Source: Betaproteobacteria bacterium UBA2592 (lineage in GTDB: Bacteria > Pseudomonadota > Gammaproteobacteria > Burkholderiales > Rhodocyclaceae). Taken from it: 64,000 bases of DNA. A program made the position numbers and the translations under genes. Every line of letters begins with the position of its first letter. Position 1 is the first letter of the stretch. A model generated the notes under the pieces. It was not told where the DNA came from. It made no database searches and saw nothing but the letters and a program-made list of their open reading frames with translations. Positions 55,752 through 64,000 of this stretch are shown here, one piece after another. The stretch covers positions 82,692 to 146,691 of the forward strand of contig DDKS01000035.1 of assembly GCA_002340095.1 (NCBI GenBank), written 5' to 3'.

Positions 55752-57392
55752 TTACAGCGCAACGCGGCGGAAGTCGGCCAGCAACTGGGCGACATAGACG
55801 TTGAAGCGGGTCGCCAGCGCACCGTCGATCACGCGGTGGTCGGCGGTCAGCGACAAGGGCAGGATCAGGCGCGGCACGAACTGCTTGCCGTCCCACACCG
55901 GCTTCATGGCCGACTTGTTGACGCCGAGGATGGCGACTTCCGGCGCATTGACGATGGGCGCGAAGTAGGTGCCACCGATGCCGCCGAGCGAGGAAATGGT
56001 GAAGCACGCGCCCTGCATGTCCGCCGGTTTCAATTTGCCGTCGCGTGCCTGCTTGGCCAGATCGCCGGATTCCTGGGCAATCTCGAAGACCGACTTCTTG
56101 TCGGCGTTCTTGATCACCGGCACGACCAGCCCGTTCGGCGTATCGGCCGCGAAGCCGATGTTGAAGTACTTCTTCAGCACCAGGTTGTCGCCGTCGAGCG
56201 AGGCGTTGAACTCGGGGAATTTCTGCAGCGCCTTGACGCAGGCCTTGACCAGGAAGGCGAGCATGGTCAGCTTGGCGCCGCCGGATTTCTCGTTCTCCTT
56301 GTTGATCTGGACACGGAAGGCTTCGAGGTCGGTGATGTCCGCATCTTCATGATAGGTCACGGCAGGGATCATCACCCAGTTGCGGGAGAGGTTCTGGCCG
56401 GAAATCTTCTTGATGCGCGACAGGGGCTGCACTTCGATCTCGCCGAATTTGGCGAAATCGACCTTCGGCCAGGGCAGCAGATCCAGAGTGCCGCCCAGGG
56501 AGGCCCCGGCAGCCGGCGCAGCAACCGGCGCAGCGGTGAGCACCCCCTTGACGAAGGCGGTCACGTCTTCCTTGAGGATACGGCCGTTGGGACCGCTGGG
56601 CTTGACCTTGCTCAGGTCGGCGCCCAGCTCCCGGGCGTAGGCGCGCACCGAGGGCGAGGCATGTACCTTGCCACCCAGGGGCGGCACGGCAGGCAGGCTC
56701 TGGGGAGCAGCCGGAGCCGCTGTGACAGCCGGGGCTGCGACCAAAGCGGCGGAGGCACCGGCCGCCGGTGCAAAAGCCACCGCAGCAGGCGCCGGATCTG
56801 CCGCCGGTGCGGCACCTTCCAGCACCACGATCACGCTGCCTTCGGAAACCTTGTCCCCCAGCTTGACCCTCACCTCCCGGACCACGCCGGCGGCGGAGGA
56901 CGGCACATCCATGGTGGCCTTGTCGGATTCCAGGGTCACCAGGGCATCGTCCACCTGCACGATATCGCCCACCTTGACGAAGATTTCGATCACCGGCACT
57001 TCGCTGAAGTCGCCAATGTCGGGGACCTTGACCTCGATGGGGCCCGCAGGAGCCGCCGTCGCCGGAGCCACGGCAGCGGGGGCAGCCACGGCCGTGGCGG
57101 GGCTTGGCGCCGGCGCGGCGGCAGGAGCGGAAGCGGACACCCCCTCCGCCGCGACGGCTTCCACCCGGAGCAGCACACTGCCTTCGGAAACCTTGTCCCC
57201 CGGCTTGACCAGCACCTCCTTCACCACCCCCGCCGTGCTCGAGGGCACGTCCATCGTCGCCTTATCCGATTCCAGCGTGCAGATCGGGTCATCCACCCGG
57301 ATCCGGTCTCCCGCCTTCACGAACAGATCAATGACCGGAACCTCCGAAAAATCACCGATGTCCGGCACCTTCACTTCCATCAACTGGCTCAT
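55752..57392 (-). CDS. aceF: Pyruvate dehydrogenase E2 (dihydrolipoyl acetyltransferase), two lipoyl domains
   Basis: The 546-residue E2 has two lipoyl domains with lipoylated K44 and K158, each in ESDKATMDVPSS, long Ala/Pro linkers, an E1/E3-binding domain (ASPSVRAYARELGADLSKVK) and the acetyltransferase core ending with DHRVIDGALATRFN, whose His-Asp pair is catalytic. It transfers acetyl from lipoamide to CoA. It sits between aceE and lpd with 12-13 nt spacers. Confidence 0.96.
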   Translation of the reverse strand: MSQLMEVKVPDIGDFSEVPVIDLFVKAGDRIRVDDPICTLESDKATMDVPSSTAGVVKEVLVKPGDKVSEGSVLLRVEAVAAEGVSASAPAAAPAPSPATAVAAPAAVAPATAAPAGPIEVKVPDIGDFSEVPVIEIFVKVGDIVQVDDALVTLESDKATMDVPSSAAGVVREVRVKLGDKVSEGSVIVVLEGAAPAADPAPAAVAFAPAAGASAALVAAPAVTAAPAAPQSLPAVPPLGGKVHASPSVRAYARELGADLSKVKPSGPNGRILKEDVTAFVKGVLTAAPVAAPAAGASLGGTLDLLPWPKVDFAKFGEIEVQPLSRIKKISGQNLSRNWVMIPAVTYHEDADITDLEAFRVQINKENEKSGGAKLTMLAFLVKACVKALQKFPEFNASLDGDNLVLKKYFNIGFAADTPNGLVVPVIKNADKKSVFEIAQESGDLAKQARDGKLKPADMQGACFTISSLGGIGGTYFAPIVNAPEVAILGVNKSAMKPVWDGKQFVPRLILPLSLTADHRVIDGALATRFNVYVAQLLADFRRVAL

Positions 57393-57405
57393 GTTCCTTC
57401 CTCCC

Positions 57406-60087
57406 TCAGACCGTCATGGGGTTGGGCTTGTCCGCATCCAGGCCATACCTGGCAATGGCCTCGGCCACCTTCTCCCGGGCGATGACGCCATCGTCGGCCA
57501 GCGCCTTGAGGGCAGCCACGGTGACCCAGTAACGATCCACTTCGAAGAAGTGGCGCAACCTCTCCCGGGTATCCGAGCGGCCGAAGCCATCGGTGCCCAG
57601 GGTGACGTAGCGGCGGTGGATGAAGGGACGGATCTGTTCCGCATAAAGGCGGATGTAGTCGGTCGCAGCAATCACCGGCCCCCGGGTATCGTCGAGGCAC
57701 TTCTCCACATGAGACTGCCGCGGAGCTTCCAGGGGATGCAACAGGTTCCAGCGACAGGCATCCTGGCCGTCCCGGGCCAGCTCGTTGAAGCTGGGACAAC
57801 CCCACAGGTCGGCTTCCACGCCCCAGTCGCTCCGGAGCAGGTCGGCGGCGGCGATGACTTCCCGGAAGATGGTGCCGGAACCGAGCAACTGCACCCGCGG
57901 ACCGTCGGAGGCCAAGCCCTTCCTGAACGGGTACATGCCCTTGATGATGTCGGCCTCGGCACCGGCCGGCATCTCGGGGTGCTCGTAGTTCTCGTTCATC
58001 ACCGTCAGGTAGTAGAAGACATCCTCCTGCTCCTGGTTCATGCGGCGCAGGCCGTCCTGGACGATCACCGCCACCTCGTACTGGAAGGTGGGATCGTAGG
58101 AAACGCAGTTGGGGATCAAGTGGGCCAGGATCAGGCTGTGGCCGTCCTCATGCTGCAAGCCTTCGCCGTTGAGCGTGGTGCGCCCGGCGGTACCGCCGAT
58201 CAAAAAGCCCCGGGCGCGCTGGTCGCCGGCCGCCCAGGCCAAATCGAGGGTGCGCTGCAGGCCGAACATGGAATAGCAGATGTAAAAGGGAATCATCTGC
58301 ACGTTGTGCACCGAGTAAGCGGTGGCGGCGGCGATCCAGTCGCTCATGGCACCCGCCTCGTTGATGCCTTCCTGCAGCACCTGGCCGGTCTTCGACTCCT
58401 TGTAGAACATGAGCTGGTCATGGTCTTCCGGCACGTAGTTCTGGCCTTCCTGGTTCCAGATGCCGTACTGGCGGAACATGCCTTCCATGCCGAAGGTGCG
58501 GGACTCGTCCGGGACGATGGGCACCACGTGCCTGCCGATCACCTTGTCCTTGAGCAGGATGTTCATGATGCGCACGATAGCCATGGTGGTAGACAGCTCC
58601 CGGCCCTCGCCGGAAGCTTTCAAAAGGCTCTCGAAGGCGGACAGGCCGGGCACGGAAAGCGGTTCGGCCTTGCGGCGCCGCTGGGGCAGGTAGCCGCCCA
58701 AAGCGGCGCGGCGGGCCTGCATGTATTGATACTCGGGAGAGTCTTCGGGGAATTTCAGGTAGGGCAGCTCATCGAGCTTGTCGTCCGGCACCGGCAAACC
58801 AAAACGGTCGCGGAAGCGGGCAATCGCCTCGTGATCCATTTTCTTTTGCTGATGCGAGATGTTCATCGCCTCGCCAGCCTGGCCCATACCGAAGCCCTTG
58901 ATGGTCTTGGCCAGGATAACCGTGGGCGCGCCTTTGTGATGGACGGCCGCGTGGTAGGCGGCGAAGATCTTGAAAATGTCGTGACCGCCGCGATTGAGCT
59001 GCCAGATCTCGTCGTCGGTCCAGTCGGCGACCAGCGCCTTCAGTTCCGGCGTGTTGAAGAAATGCTCGCGCACATAAGCGCCGTTCTTGGCCTTGAAGGT
59101 CTGGTACTCGCCGTCGCAGAGCTCCATCATGCGCTTTTTCAGGATGCCTTGCTTGTCACGCTGAAACAGCGCATCCCAATGCGTGCCCCAGATCAGCTTA
59201 ATGACATTCCAGCCGGCGCCGCGGAATTCAGCCTCCAGTTCCTGGATGATCTTGCCGTTGCCGCGCACCGGGCCGTCCAGGCGCTGCAGGTTGCAGTTGA
59301 TCACGAAGATCAGGTTGTCGAGCTTCTCGCGCCCGGCCATGCCGATGGCGCCCAGGGACTCCACCTCGTCGGTCTCGCCATCCCCCAGGAAGGCCCATAC
59401 CTTGCGCTGTTCCGCATCGGCAGCGTCGATCAGGCCGCGGCTGGCCAGATATTTCATGAAACGGGCCTGATAGATGGCCTGGATCGGGCCCAGGCCCATG
59501 GAAACGGTGGGGAATTGCCAGAAGTCCGGCATCAGCCAGGGATGCGGGTAGGAGGAAATGCCCTTGCCACCGGTTTCCTGGCGGAAGTTGTCCATTTGTT
59601 CTTCGGTCAGACGGCCAAGCATGAAGGCCCGGGCATAGACCCCCGGCACCGAGTGGCCCTGGAAGAAGACGAGGTCGCCGCCGGACTGGGCCGAAGGCGC
59701 CTTCCAGAAATGGGAAAAGCCCACATCGTAAAGCGCCGCAGCGGAAGCGAAGGAGGCAATGTGCCCCCCCACGTTGGTGTTCTTGTTGGCCCGCACCACC
59801 ATGGCCATGGCGTTCCAGCGGATGTAGGAATGGATGCGGATTTCCATGTCCGGGTCGCCCGGATATCTGGGCTGCTGGTCGGCCGGAATGGTATTGATGT
59901 ATTCGGTGTTGGCGCTGTAGGGAATCTCGGCGCCCTTCTCCCGGGCCTCGGCAATCACGGCCTCGATCAGGTAATGGGCCCGTTCGGCCCCCTCCTTCTC
60001 GATCACCGCCTCCAGCGCATCGACCCATTCCTGGGTTTCCTGGGGGTCCTTGTCCACGAGATTGGGAATGACTGGCAGTTGCGCCAT
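57406..60087 (-). CDS. aceE: Pyruvate dehydrogenase E1 component, homodimeric
   Basis: The 893-residue E1 of the AceE type shows the thiamine diphosphate motif GDGETDEVE, a LIFVINCNLQRLDGPVRGNG segment and GTDGFGRSDTRE near the C-terminus. It decarboxylates pyruvate and acetylates the lipoyl group of E2. The ATG at 60087 has AAGGAG 8 nt upstream and is preferred over a GTG/ATG 12 codons earlier. It leads the aceE-aceF-lpd operon, divergent from folD. Confidence 0.96.
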   Translation of the reverse strand: MAQLPVIPNLVDKDPQETQEWVDALEAVIEKEGAERAHYLIEAVIAEAREKGAEIPYSANTEYINTIPADQQPRYPGDPDMEIRIHSYIRWNAMAMVVRANKNTNVGGHIASFASAAALYDVGFSHFWKAPSAQSGGDLVFFQGHSVPGVYARAFMLGRLTEEQMDNFRQETGGKGISSYPHPWLMPDFWQFPTVSMGLGPIQAIYQARFMKYLASRGLIDAADAEQRKVWAFLGDGETDEVESLGAIGMAGREKLDNLIFVINCNLQRLDGPVRGNGKIIQELEAEFRGAGWNVIKLIWGTHWDALFQRDKQGILKKRMMELCDGEYQTFKAKNGAYVREHFFNTPELKALVADWTDDEIWQLNRGGHDIFKIFAAYHAAVHHKGAPTVILAKTIKGFGMGQAGEAMNISHQQKKMDHEAIARFRDRFGLPVPDDKLDELPYLKFPEDSPEYQYMQARRAALGGYLPQRRRKAEPLSVPGLSAFESLLKASGEGRELSTTMAIVRIMNILLKDKVIGRHVVPIVPDESRTFGMEGMFRQYGIWNQEGQNYVPEDHDQLMFYKESKTGQVLQEGINEAGAMSDWIAAATAYSVHNVQMIPFYICYSMFGLQRTLDLAWAAGDQRARGFLIGGTAGRTTLNGEGLQHEDGHSLILAHLIPNCVSYDPTFQYEVAVIVQDGLRRMNQEQEDVFYYLTVMNENYEHPEMPAGAEADIIKGMYPFRKGLASDGPRVQLLGSGTIFREVIAAADLLRSDWGVEADLWGCPSFNELARDGQDACRWNLLHPLEAPRQSHVEKCLDDTRGPVIAATDYIRLYAEQIRPFIHRRYVTLGTDGFGRSDTRERLRHFFEVDRYWVTVAALKALADDGVIAREKVAEAIARYGLDADKPNPMTV

Positions 60088-60215
60088 GTTGTGTCTCCTT
60101 CCACTGCGGTCGTGGCCGCGCATGGGGTCAGGGCGGCCGGTTGGTCTTCGTTGCCTGCCTGATGGGCTGCAACGGCTAGCTTAATACCAAGCCTCACCGG
60201 CGTGTGGCCGGATTT

Positions 60216-60230
60216 TTTCGTATCGCGAAA
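60216..60230. promoter_or_regulatory. Near-palindrome in the aceE-folD intergenic region
   Basis: TTTCG-TATCG-CGAAA has 5-bp inverted arms and lies about 130 nt upstream of aceE in the 346-nt divergent gap. It could be an operator for the pdh operon (a PdhR-like GntR regulator is a candidate), but no matching regulator is encoded nearby. A CCGGC/GCCGG hairpin with six T (60197-60218, plus strand) overlaps its left edge. Confidence 0.35.
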
Positions 60231-60392
60231 TTGGCTTTTGTATAATGGGACAATATACTCCGGCATTTCCTGCAAATCCAGCCCCCTCCCGATCCGTGGC
60301 CCGCCCTCCGGTCCTGCCCGCCCCAAGCCCCTGCCGGCATTCTTCCAACTTCGGCCCGTGCCGCGAATCTGATAAAATCCTTGCCCTTCAAA

Positions 60393-60421
60393 GGGAAAGG
60401 ACCTGCCTTTCCCGTTTTTTT
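60393..60421 (+). terminator. Intrinsic terminator hairpin in the folD leader (candidate attenuator)
   Basis: GGGAAAGG (60393-60400) and CCTTTCCC (60406-60413) form an 8-bp stem with a 5-nt loop followed by GTTTTTTT. It ends 12 nt before the folD ATG. An overlapping alternative pairing, CCCTTCAAAGGG just upstream, could compete with it. A TAAAAT box at 60373-60378 could start a very short transcript reading into it. Confidence 0.7.
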
Positions 60422-60433
60422 GCGGATGTAACG

Positions 60434-61300
60434 ATGACGGCTCAAATTCTCGACGGCAACGCCCTGGCCCAGGAACTGCGCGCCAGCTTCAAGGAACGGG
60501 TGGCAGCCCTGACGGCCAAGGGGCACAAGCCCGGGCTGGTGGTGATCCTGGTGGGCGAAGACCCGGCCTCCCAGGTCTATGTGCGCAACAAGGTGAATGC
60601 CTGTGAGGCCGTGGGCATGTATTCCGAGAAACTGGTCTATCCCGCCGATGTGGATCAGGCGGTGGTGCTGGCCAAGATCGCCGAACTGAATGCCGACCCC
60701 CAGGTACATGGCATCCTGGTGCAACTGCCCCTGCCCGGTCACTTCGATGAAGCAGCCGTGCTCGAAGCCATTTCCGCCGCCAAGGATGTGGATGGTTTCC
60801 ACGCCGAGAACGTGGGGGCGCTGGCCCAGGGCAATCCCCGCTTCATCCCCTGCACCCCCTACGGGGTGATGAAGATGTTCGAGAAAGGCAACGTGGACCT
60901 GACCGGCAAGGAGGCCGTGGTGATCGGCCGTTCCAACATCGTCGGCAAGCCCATGGCGCTCTTGCTGATCAACGCCGGTGCCACCGTCACCGTCTGCCAC
61001 TCGAAGACCCGGGACCTGAAGTTCCACACCTCCCGGGCCGACATCATCGTGGCCGCCGTGGGTAAGCCTCGCTTCGTCACCGCCGACATGGTCAAGCCCG
61101 GTGCCGTGGTCATCGACGTGGGGATCAACCGCCTGCAAGACGGACCAGATGCGGGCAAGCTCTGCGGCGACGTGGATTTCGAGGGCTGCAAGGCAGTTGC
61201 CTCCCTGATCACTCCGGTGCCCGGCGGCGTCGGCCCCATGACCATCACCATGCTGCTGGCCAACACCATCGAGGCGGCCGAACGGGAGGCCGGGCTATGA
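60434..61300 (+). CDS. folD: Bifunctional methylenetetrahydrofolate dehydrogenase/cyclohydrolase FolD
   Basis: The 288-residue protein has VGEDPASQVYVRNKVNAC with the catalytic lysine region, GILVQLPLPGHF, GRSNIVGKPMALLL (NADP site) and TPVPGGVGPMT. It interconverts methylene-, methenyl- and formyl-tetrahydrofolate for purine and one-carbon metabolism. GGATGT lies before the ATG, with no strong ribosome site. It overlaps purE by 4 nt, so the purine genes are coupled to it. Confidence 0.95.
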   Translation: MTAQILDGNALAQELRASFKERVAALTAKGHKPGLVVILVGEDPASQVYVRNKVNACEAVGMYSEKLVYPADVDQAVVLAKIAELNADPQVHGILVQLPLPGHFDEAAVLEAISAAKDVDGFHAENVGALAQGNPRFIPCTPYGVMKMFEKGNVDLTGKEAVVIGRSNIVGKPMALLLINAGATVTVCHSKTRDLKFHTSRADIIVAAVGKPRFVTADMVKPGAVVIDVGINRLQDGPDAGKLCGDVDFEGCKAVASLITPVPGGVGPMTITMLLANTIEAAEREAGL

Positions 61301-61794
61301 GCACGCGTCAACCCCTGGTCGGCGTCGTCATGGGTTCCGATTCCGACTGGCCCACCATGCAGGCCGCCGCCGTGATCCTCAAGGACTTCGGGGTGCCCTT
61401 CGAAGCCCGCGTGGTTTCCGCCCATCGCACCCCGGACCTGCTCTTCGACTACGCCGCCATGGCCGGCGAGCGGGGCCTCAAGGCCATCATCGCCGGGGCC
61501 GGCGGTGCCGCCCACCTGCCCGGTATGCTGGCCGCCAAGACCACCGTGCCCGTGCTGGGCGTGCCGGTGCAGTCCAAGGCCCTCTCCGGCGTCGACTCCC
61601 TGCACTCCATCGTGCAGATGCCCAAGGGGATTCCCGTTGCCACCTTCGCCATCGGTGAAGCCGGCGCCGCCAACGCTGCCCTGTTCGCCGTGGCCATGCT
61701 TGCCAACGAGGACCCGGAACTGGCGGAAAAGCTGCACAAGTTCCGCCTGGCCCAGACCGAAAAGGTCCTGACCATGAAACTGCCGGAAGTGTGA
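61297..61794 (+). CDS. purE: N5-carboxyaminoimidazole ribonucleotide mutase PurE
   Basis: The 165-residue class I PurE has GVVMGSDSDWPTM, VSAHRTPD with the catalytic histidine, and IAGAGGAAHLPGMLAA. It converts N5-CAIR to CAIR in purine synthesis. The ATGA overlap with folD and the adjacent purK support co-expression. Confidence 0.95.
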   Translation: MSTRQPLVGVVMGSDSDWPTMQAAAVILKDFGVPFEARVVSAHRTPDLLFDYAAMAGERGLKAIIAGAGGAAHLPGMLAAKTTVPVLGVPVQSKALSGVDSLHSIVQMPKGIPVATFAIGEAGAANAALFAVAMLANEDPELAEKLHKFRLAQTEKVLTMKLPEV

Positions 61795-61796
61795 CC

Positions 61797-62948
61797 ATGA
61801 TCCTGCCCCCCGCCACCCTCGGCATGCTCGGCGGCGGCCAGTTGGGCCGTTTTTTCGTGGCCGCCGCTCACGAGATGGGCTACCGGGTCTGGGTCCTGGA
61901 CCCGGACAGGAACAGCCCCGCCGGCCTGATCGCCGACCGGCACCTGTGCGCCGCCTACGAGGACTACGCCGCCCTGGACGAAATGGCCGCCCACTGCGCC
62001 GCCGTCACCACCGAATTCGAGAACGTGCCTTCGGACACCCTGGCCTATCTGGCCAAGTTCATCCCGGTGCGCCCTTCCGCAGCCGCCGTGTCCGTCTGTC
62101 AGAACCGCATCGCCGAAAAGAGCTTCCTGCGCGACCACGGCCTGCCCCACGGGGACTTCATCGCCGTCACTTCCGAAGCCGACCTGGAAGCCGCCAACGC
62201 CGGCCTGTTCCCGGGCATCCTCAAAGTGGCCCGCTTCGGCTACGACGGCAAGGGCCAGGCGATGGTGAACAACCGCGAGGAAGCCCTGGCCGCCTTCCGC
62301 GGCTTCAAGGGCGAACACTGTGTCCTGGAGCAGAAGCTCAGCCTCGATTACGAGGTCTCCGTGGTCCTAGCCCGGGACGAAAACGGCCGGGTGAAGTGCT
62401 TCCCCACCGCCGAGAACCGGCACACCCGGGGCATTCTCGATATCTCCATCGTGCCGGCCCGGGCCTCCGCCTGCCTGGCCGACAATGCCCAGGAAATCGC
62501 CGAGCGCATCGCCGAGAAGCTGGGCTACATCGGCACCCTGGCGGTGGAATTCTTCGTGAGCCGTGGTCAACTCTACGTCAACGAAATGGCACCCCGGCCC
62601 CACAACAGCGGCCACTACACCATCGATGCCTGCGTCAGCAGCCAGTACGAGCAGCAGGTACGCGCCCTGTGCGGCCTGCCCCTGGGCGAAGCCCGGGCCC
62701 ACTCGGCCTCGGTGATGGTGAACCTGCTGGGCGAACTGTGGTACGAAGGCGGCCATGCCAACGGCCATTACCGGGAGCCGGACTGGTCCCGGCTGTATGC
62801 CATCCCCAACCTGAAACTGCACCTGTACGGCAAGCACCACGCCCGTCCGGGCCGCAAGATGGGCCACTTCACCGTGGTGGGCGATGCGCTCGACACGCTG
62901 CTGGCCACCGCCCTGGCCGCCCGGGCCGCCATCGGCATCCGCGACTGA
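61797..62948 (+). CDS. purK: 5-(carboxyamino)imidazole ribonucleotide synthase PurK
   Basis: The 383-residue ATP-grasp enzyme has LGMLGGGQLGRFF, KVARFGYDGKGQA, YEVSVVLARDENG and EMAPRPHNSGHYTIDA. It makes N5-CAIR from AIR, ATP and bicarbonate for PurE. The ATG at 61797 is used, and a GTG two codons upstream overlaps purE. It ends 2 nt before the next gene. Confidence 0.95.
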   Translation: MILPPATLGMLGGGQLGRFFVAAAHEMGYRVWVLDPDRNSPAGLIADRHLCAAYEDYAALDEMAAHCAAVTTEFENVPSDTLAYLAKFIPVRPSAAAVSVCQNRIAEKSFLRDHGLPHGDFIAVTSEADLEAANAGLFPGILKVARFGYDGKGQAMVNNREEALAAFRGFKGEHCVLEQKLSLDYEVSVVLARDENGRVKCFPTAENRHTRGILDISIVPARASACLADNAQEIAERIAEKLGYIGTLAVEFFVSRGQLYVNEMAPRPHNSGHYTIDACVSSQYEQQVRALCGLPLGEARAHSASVMVNLLGELWYEGGHANGHYREPDWSRLYAIPNLKLHLYGKHHARPGRKMGHFTVVGDALDTLLATALAARAAIGIRD

Positions 62949-62950
62949 GC

Positions 62951-63934
62951 ATGTCCCTGGACCCCGCCCTGCTGGCCCGGGCCGTCGACCTGCTCAAGGC
63001 CGGCGAACTGGTGGCCCTGCCCACCGAGACCGTATACGGCCTCGGGGCGGACGCATCCAACCCGGCAGCCGTGGCGAAAATCTTTGCCGCCAAGGGCCGG
63101 CCCGCCGACCACCCGCTGATCGTGCACCTGCCCGGCGACGCCTGGCTGGAGCGGTGGGCCCGCAACATTCCCCAGGCCGCCTGGGACCTGGCAGAAATGT
63201 TCTGGCCCGGACCGCTCACCCTGATCCTCAAGAAACAGCCCTGGGTGCCCGACGCCGTGACCGGCGGCCAGGACACGGTGGGCCTCCGGGTGCCCGGCCA
63301 CCCGATCGCCCTGGAACTGCTCAAGGCTTTCGCCGACAGCGGCGAACCACACCCGGGCGGGATCGCCGCCCCTTCCGCCAACCGCTTCGGCCGCATCAGC
63401 CCCACCACGGCCGCCCACGTGCAGGAGGAACTGGGGGACAAGGTCCCTCTGATCCTGGACGGCGGCCCCTGCCAGGTGGGTATCGAATCGACCATCATCG
63501 ATCTGTCCCGCGCTCGTCCCGAGATCCTGCGCCCCGGCCACATCAGTCCGTTACGGCTGGGCGAAGTGCTGGGGGAACTCCCCGCCCAGCACGAGAGCCA
63601 GGACGCTCCCCGGGTGTCCGGCTCCCTCGAATCCCACTACGCCCCGATAACCCCGGTGCGCCTGATCGCACCGGAACGACTGCTCGACTTCCTCACCCTG
63701 CAACGCCACGCCGGCATCCGCTGCGGCGTCCTGGCCCACGACCAACCTGCCCAGGCCGGCATGCCCCACCTCTGGCGCATGCTCCCCGCCGACCCGGCGG
63801 GCTATGCCCACGAGCTCTATGGCGCCCTGCGCGATCTGGATCACCAGCAACTGGACTTGATCGTGGTGGAAACCCCGCCCGCCAGCCCACCCTGGGGCGC
63901 CATTCGGGACCGCCTGCGCCGGGCCGCCGCCTGA
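62951..63934 (+). CDS. tsaC: L-threonylcarbamoyladenylate synthase, Sua5-type
   Basis: The 327-residue protein has a YrdC/Sua5 domain (GELVALPTETVYGLGADA, KIFAAKGRPADHPLIVH, PGPLTLIL, VGLRVPGHP, APSANRFGRISPTTA) and a C-terminal Sua5 domain after SGSLESHYAP. It makes threonylcarbamoyl-AMP for t6A37 tRNA modification. The ATG is 2 nt after the purK stop. Nothing clear follows in the last 66 bases of the window. Confidence 0.92.
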   Translation: MSLDPALLARAVDLLKAGELVALPTETVYGLGADASNPAAVAKIFAAKGRPADHPLIVHLPGDAWLERWARNIPQAAWDLAEMFWPGPLTLILKKQPWVPDAVTGGQDTVGLRVPGHPIALELLKAFADSGEPHPGGIAAPSANRFGRISPTTAAHVQEELGDKVPLILDGGPCQVGIESTIIDLSRARPEILRPGHISPLRLGEVLGELPAQHESQDAPRVSGSLESHYAPITPVRLIAPERLLDFLTLQRHAGIRCGVLAHDQPAQAGMPHLWRMLPADPAGYAHELYGALRDLDHQQLDLIVVETPPASPPWGAIRDRLRRAAA

Positions 63935-64000
63935 ACTGCCGACGGCAACGCAAAAAAACCTTACCCCACACGCGGATTTAAGAGGGTGTTTACAAAATAA

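Noticed and set aside
60197..60218. CCGGC/GCCGG hairpin with six T upstream of folD on the plus strand
   Set aside because: No plus-strand gene precedes it, since it lies in the aceE leader region, and its stem is only 5 bp. A terminator role is unsupported.
63935..64000. AT-rich end of the window (GAGGGTGTTTACAAAATAA) as a possible IS end
   Set aside because: Too short to judge and no inverted partner is visible within the window.

Overview
The window is GC-rich, densely packed bacterial chromosome with codon use strongly biased to G/C in the third position. The gene set points to a metabolically versatile betaproteobacterium, and by inference one of the Rhodocyclales. It includes a pyruvate dehydrogenase operon whose E3 carries its own lipoyl domain, a zapA gene followed by 6S RNA, acetate permease, a B12-dependent methylmalonyl-CoA route, and many PAS/GGDEF/EAL sensors. 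No rRNA, tRNA or CRISPR array was seen.

Layout. (1) 1-6.1 kb, minus strand: a membrane PAS sensor cut by the window edge, the potassium transporter kup, an HDOD protein and a heme oxygenase. (2) 6.4-12.3 kb, plus strand: a CheB-CheR-PAS-GGDEF-EAL giant followed 2 nt later by a bacteriophytochrome that consists only of its photosensory core. With the divergent heme oxygenase, which would supply biliverdin, this looks like a light-to-c-di-GMP/methylation module. (3) 12.4-14.3 kb: an SLC13 permease. (4) 14.3-24.2 kb: an accessory island bounded by IS3-family relics. It holds a tight four-gene operon (type III-like mod, AAA ATPase, DUF4276 TOPRIM-like protein, res) and a YefM/YoeB toxin-antitoxin pair. 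This is the main candidate for an uncommon defence system, an ATPase/TOPRIM pair nested inside a restriction-modification operon.

(5) 24.4-34.2 kb: propionate/acetate metabolism. The order mcm-meaB-pccB-pccA runs leftward, a GntR/FCD regulator is divergent, and yjcH-actP follows. A perfect 16-bp palindrome lies between gntR and mcm, and 11 bases of it recur upstream of yjcH-actP, suggesting one regulator for both. (6) 34.3-37 kb: a methyltransferase-like protein with an apparent CTG start, a TauE/SafE permease, 6S RNA, zapA and a ZapB-like coiled coil. (7) 37-43 kb: a cobalamin riboswitch followed by btuB-btuC-btuD-cobO-cobB, which would supply cofactor for the mutase of region 5. (8) 43-53.9 kb: a PAS-GGDEF-EAL protein, an inositol-phosphatase-like protein, a thioredoxin-fold protein, rsmE (probably leaderless), polyphosphate:AMP phosphotransferase, argA, yggX, two tiny unknown genes, phoU, rpiA and a 2-oxoglutarate oxygenase. 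(9) 54-64 kb: the aceE-aceF-lpd operon (minus strand), and divergently folD-purE-purK-tsaC, preceded by a striking terminator hairpin only 12 nt before folD.

Numerous long open frames on the strand opposite real genes are by-products of the high GC content and are not annotated.
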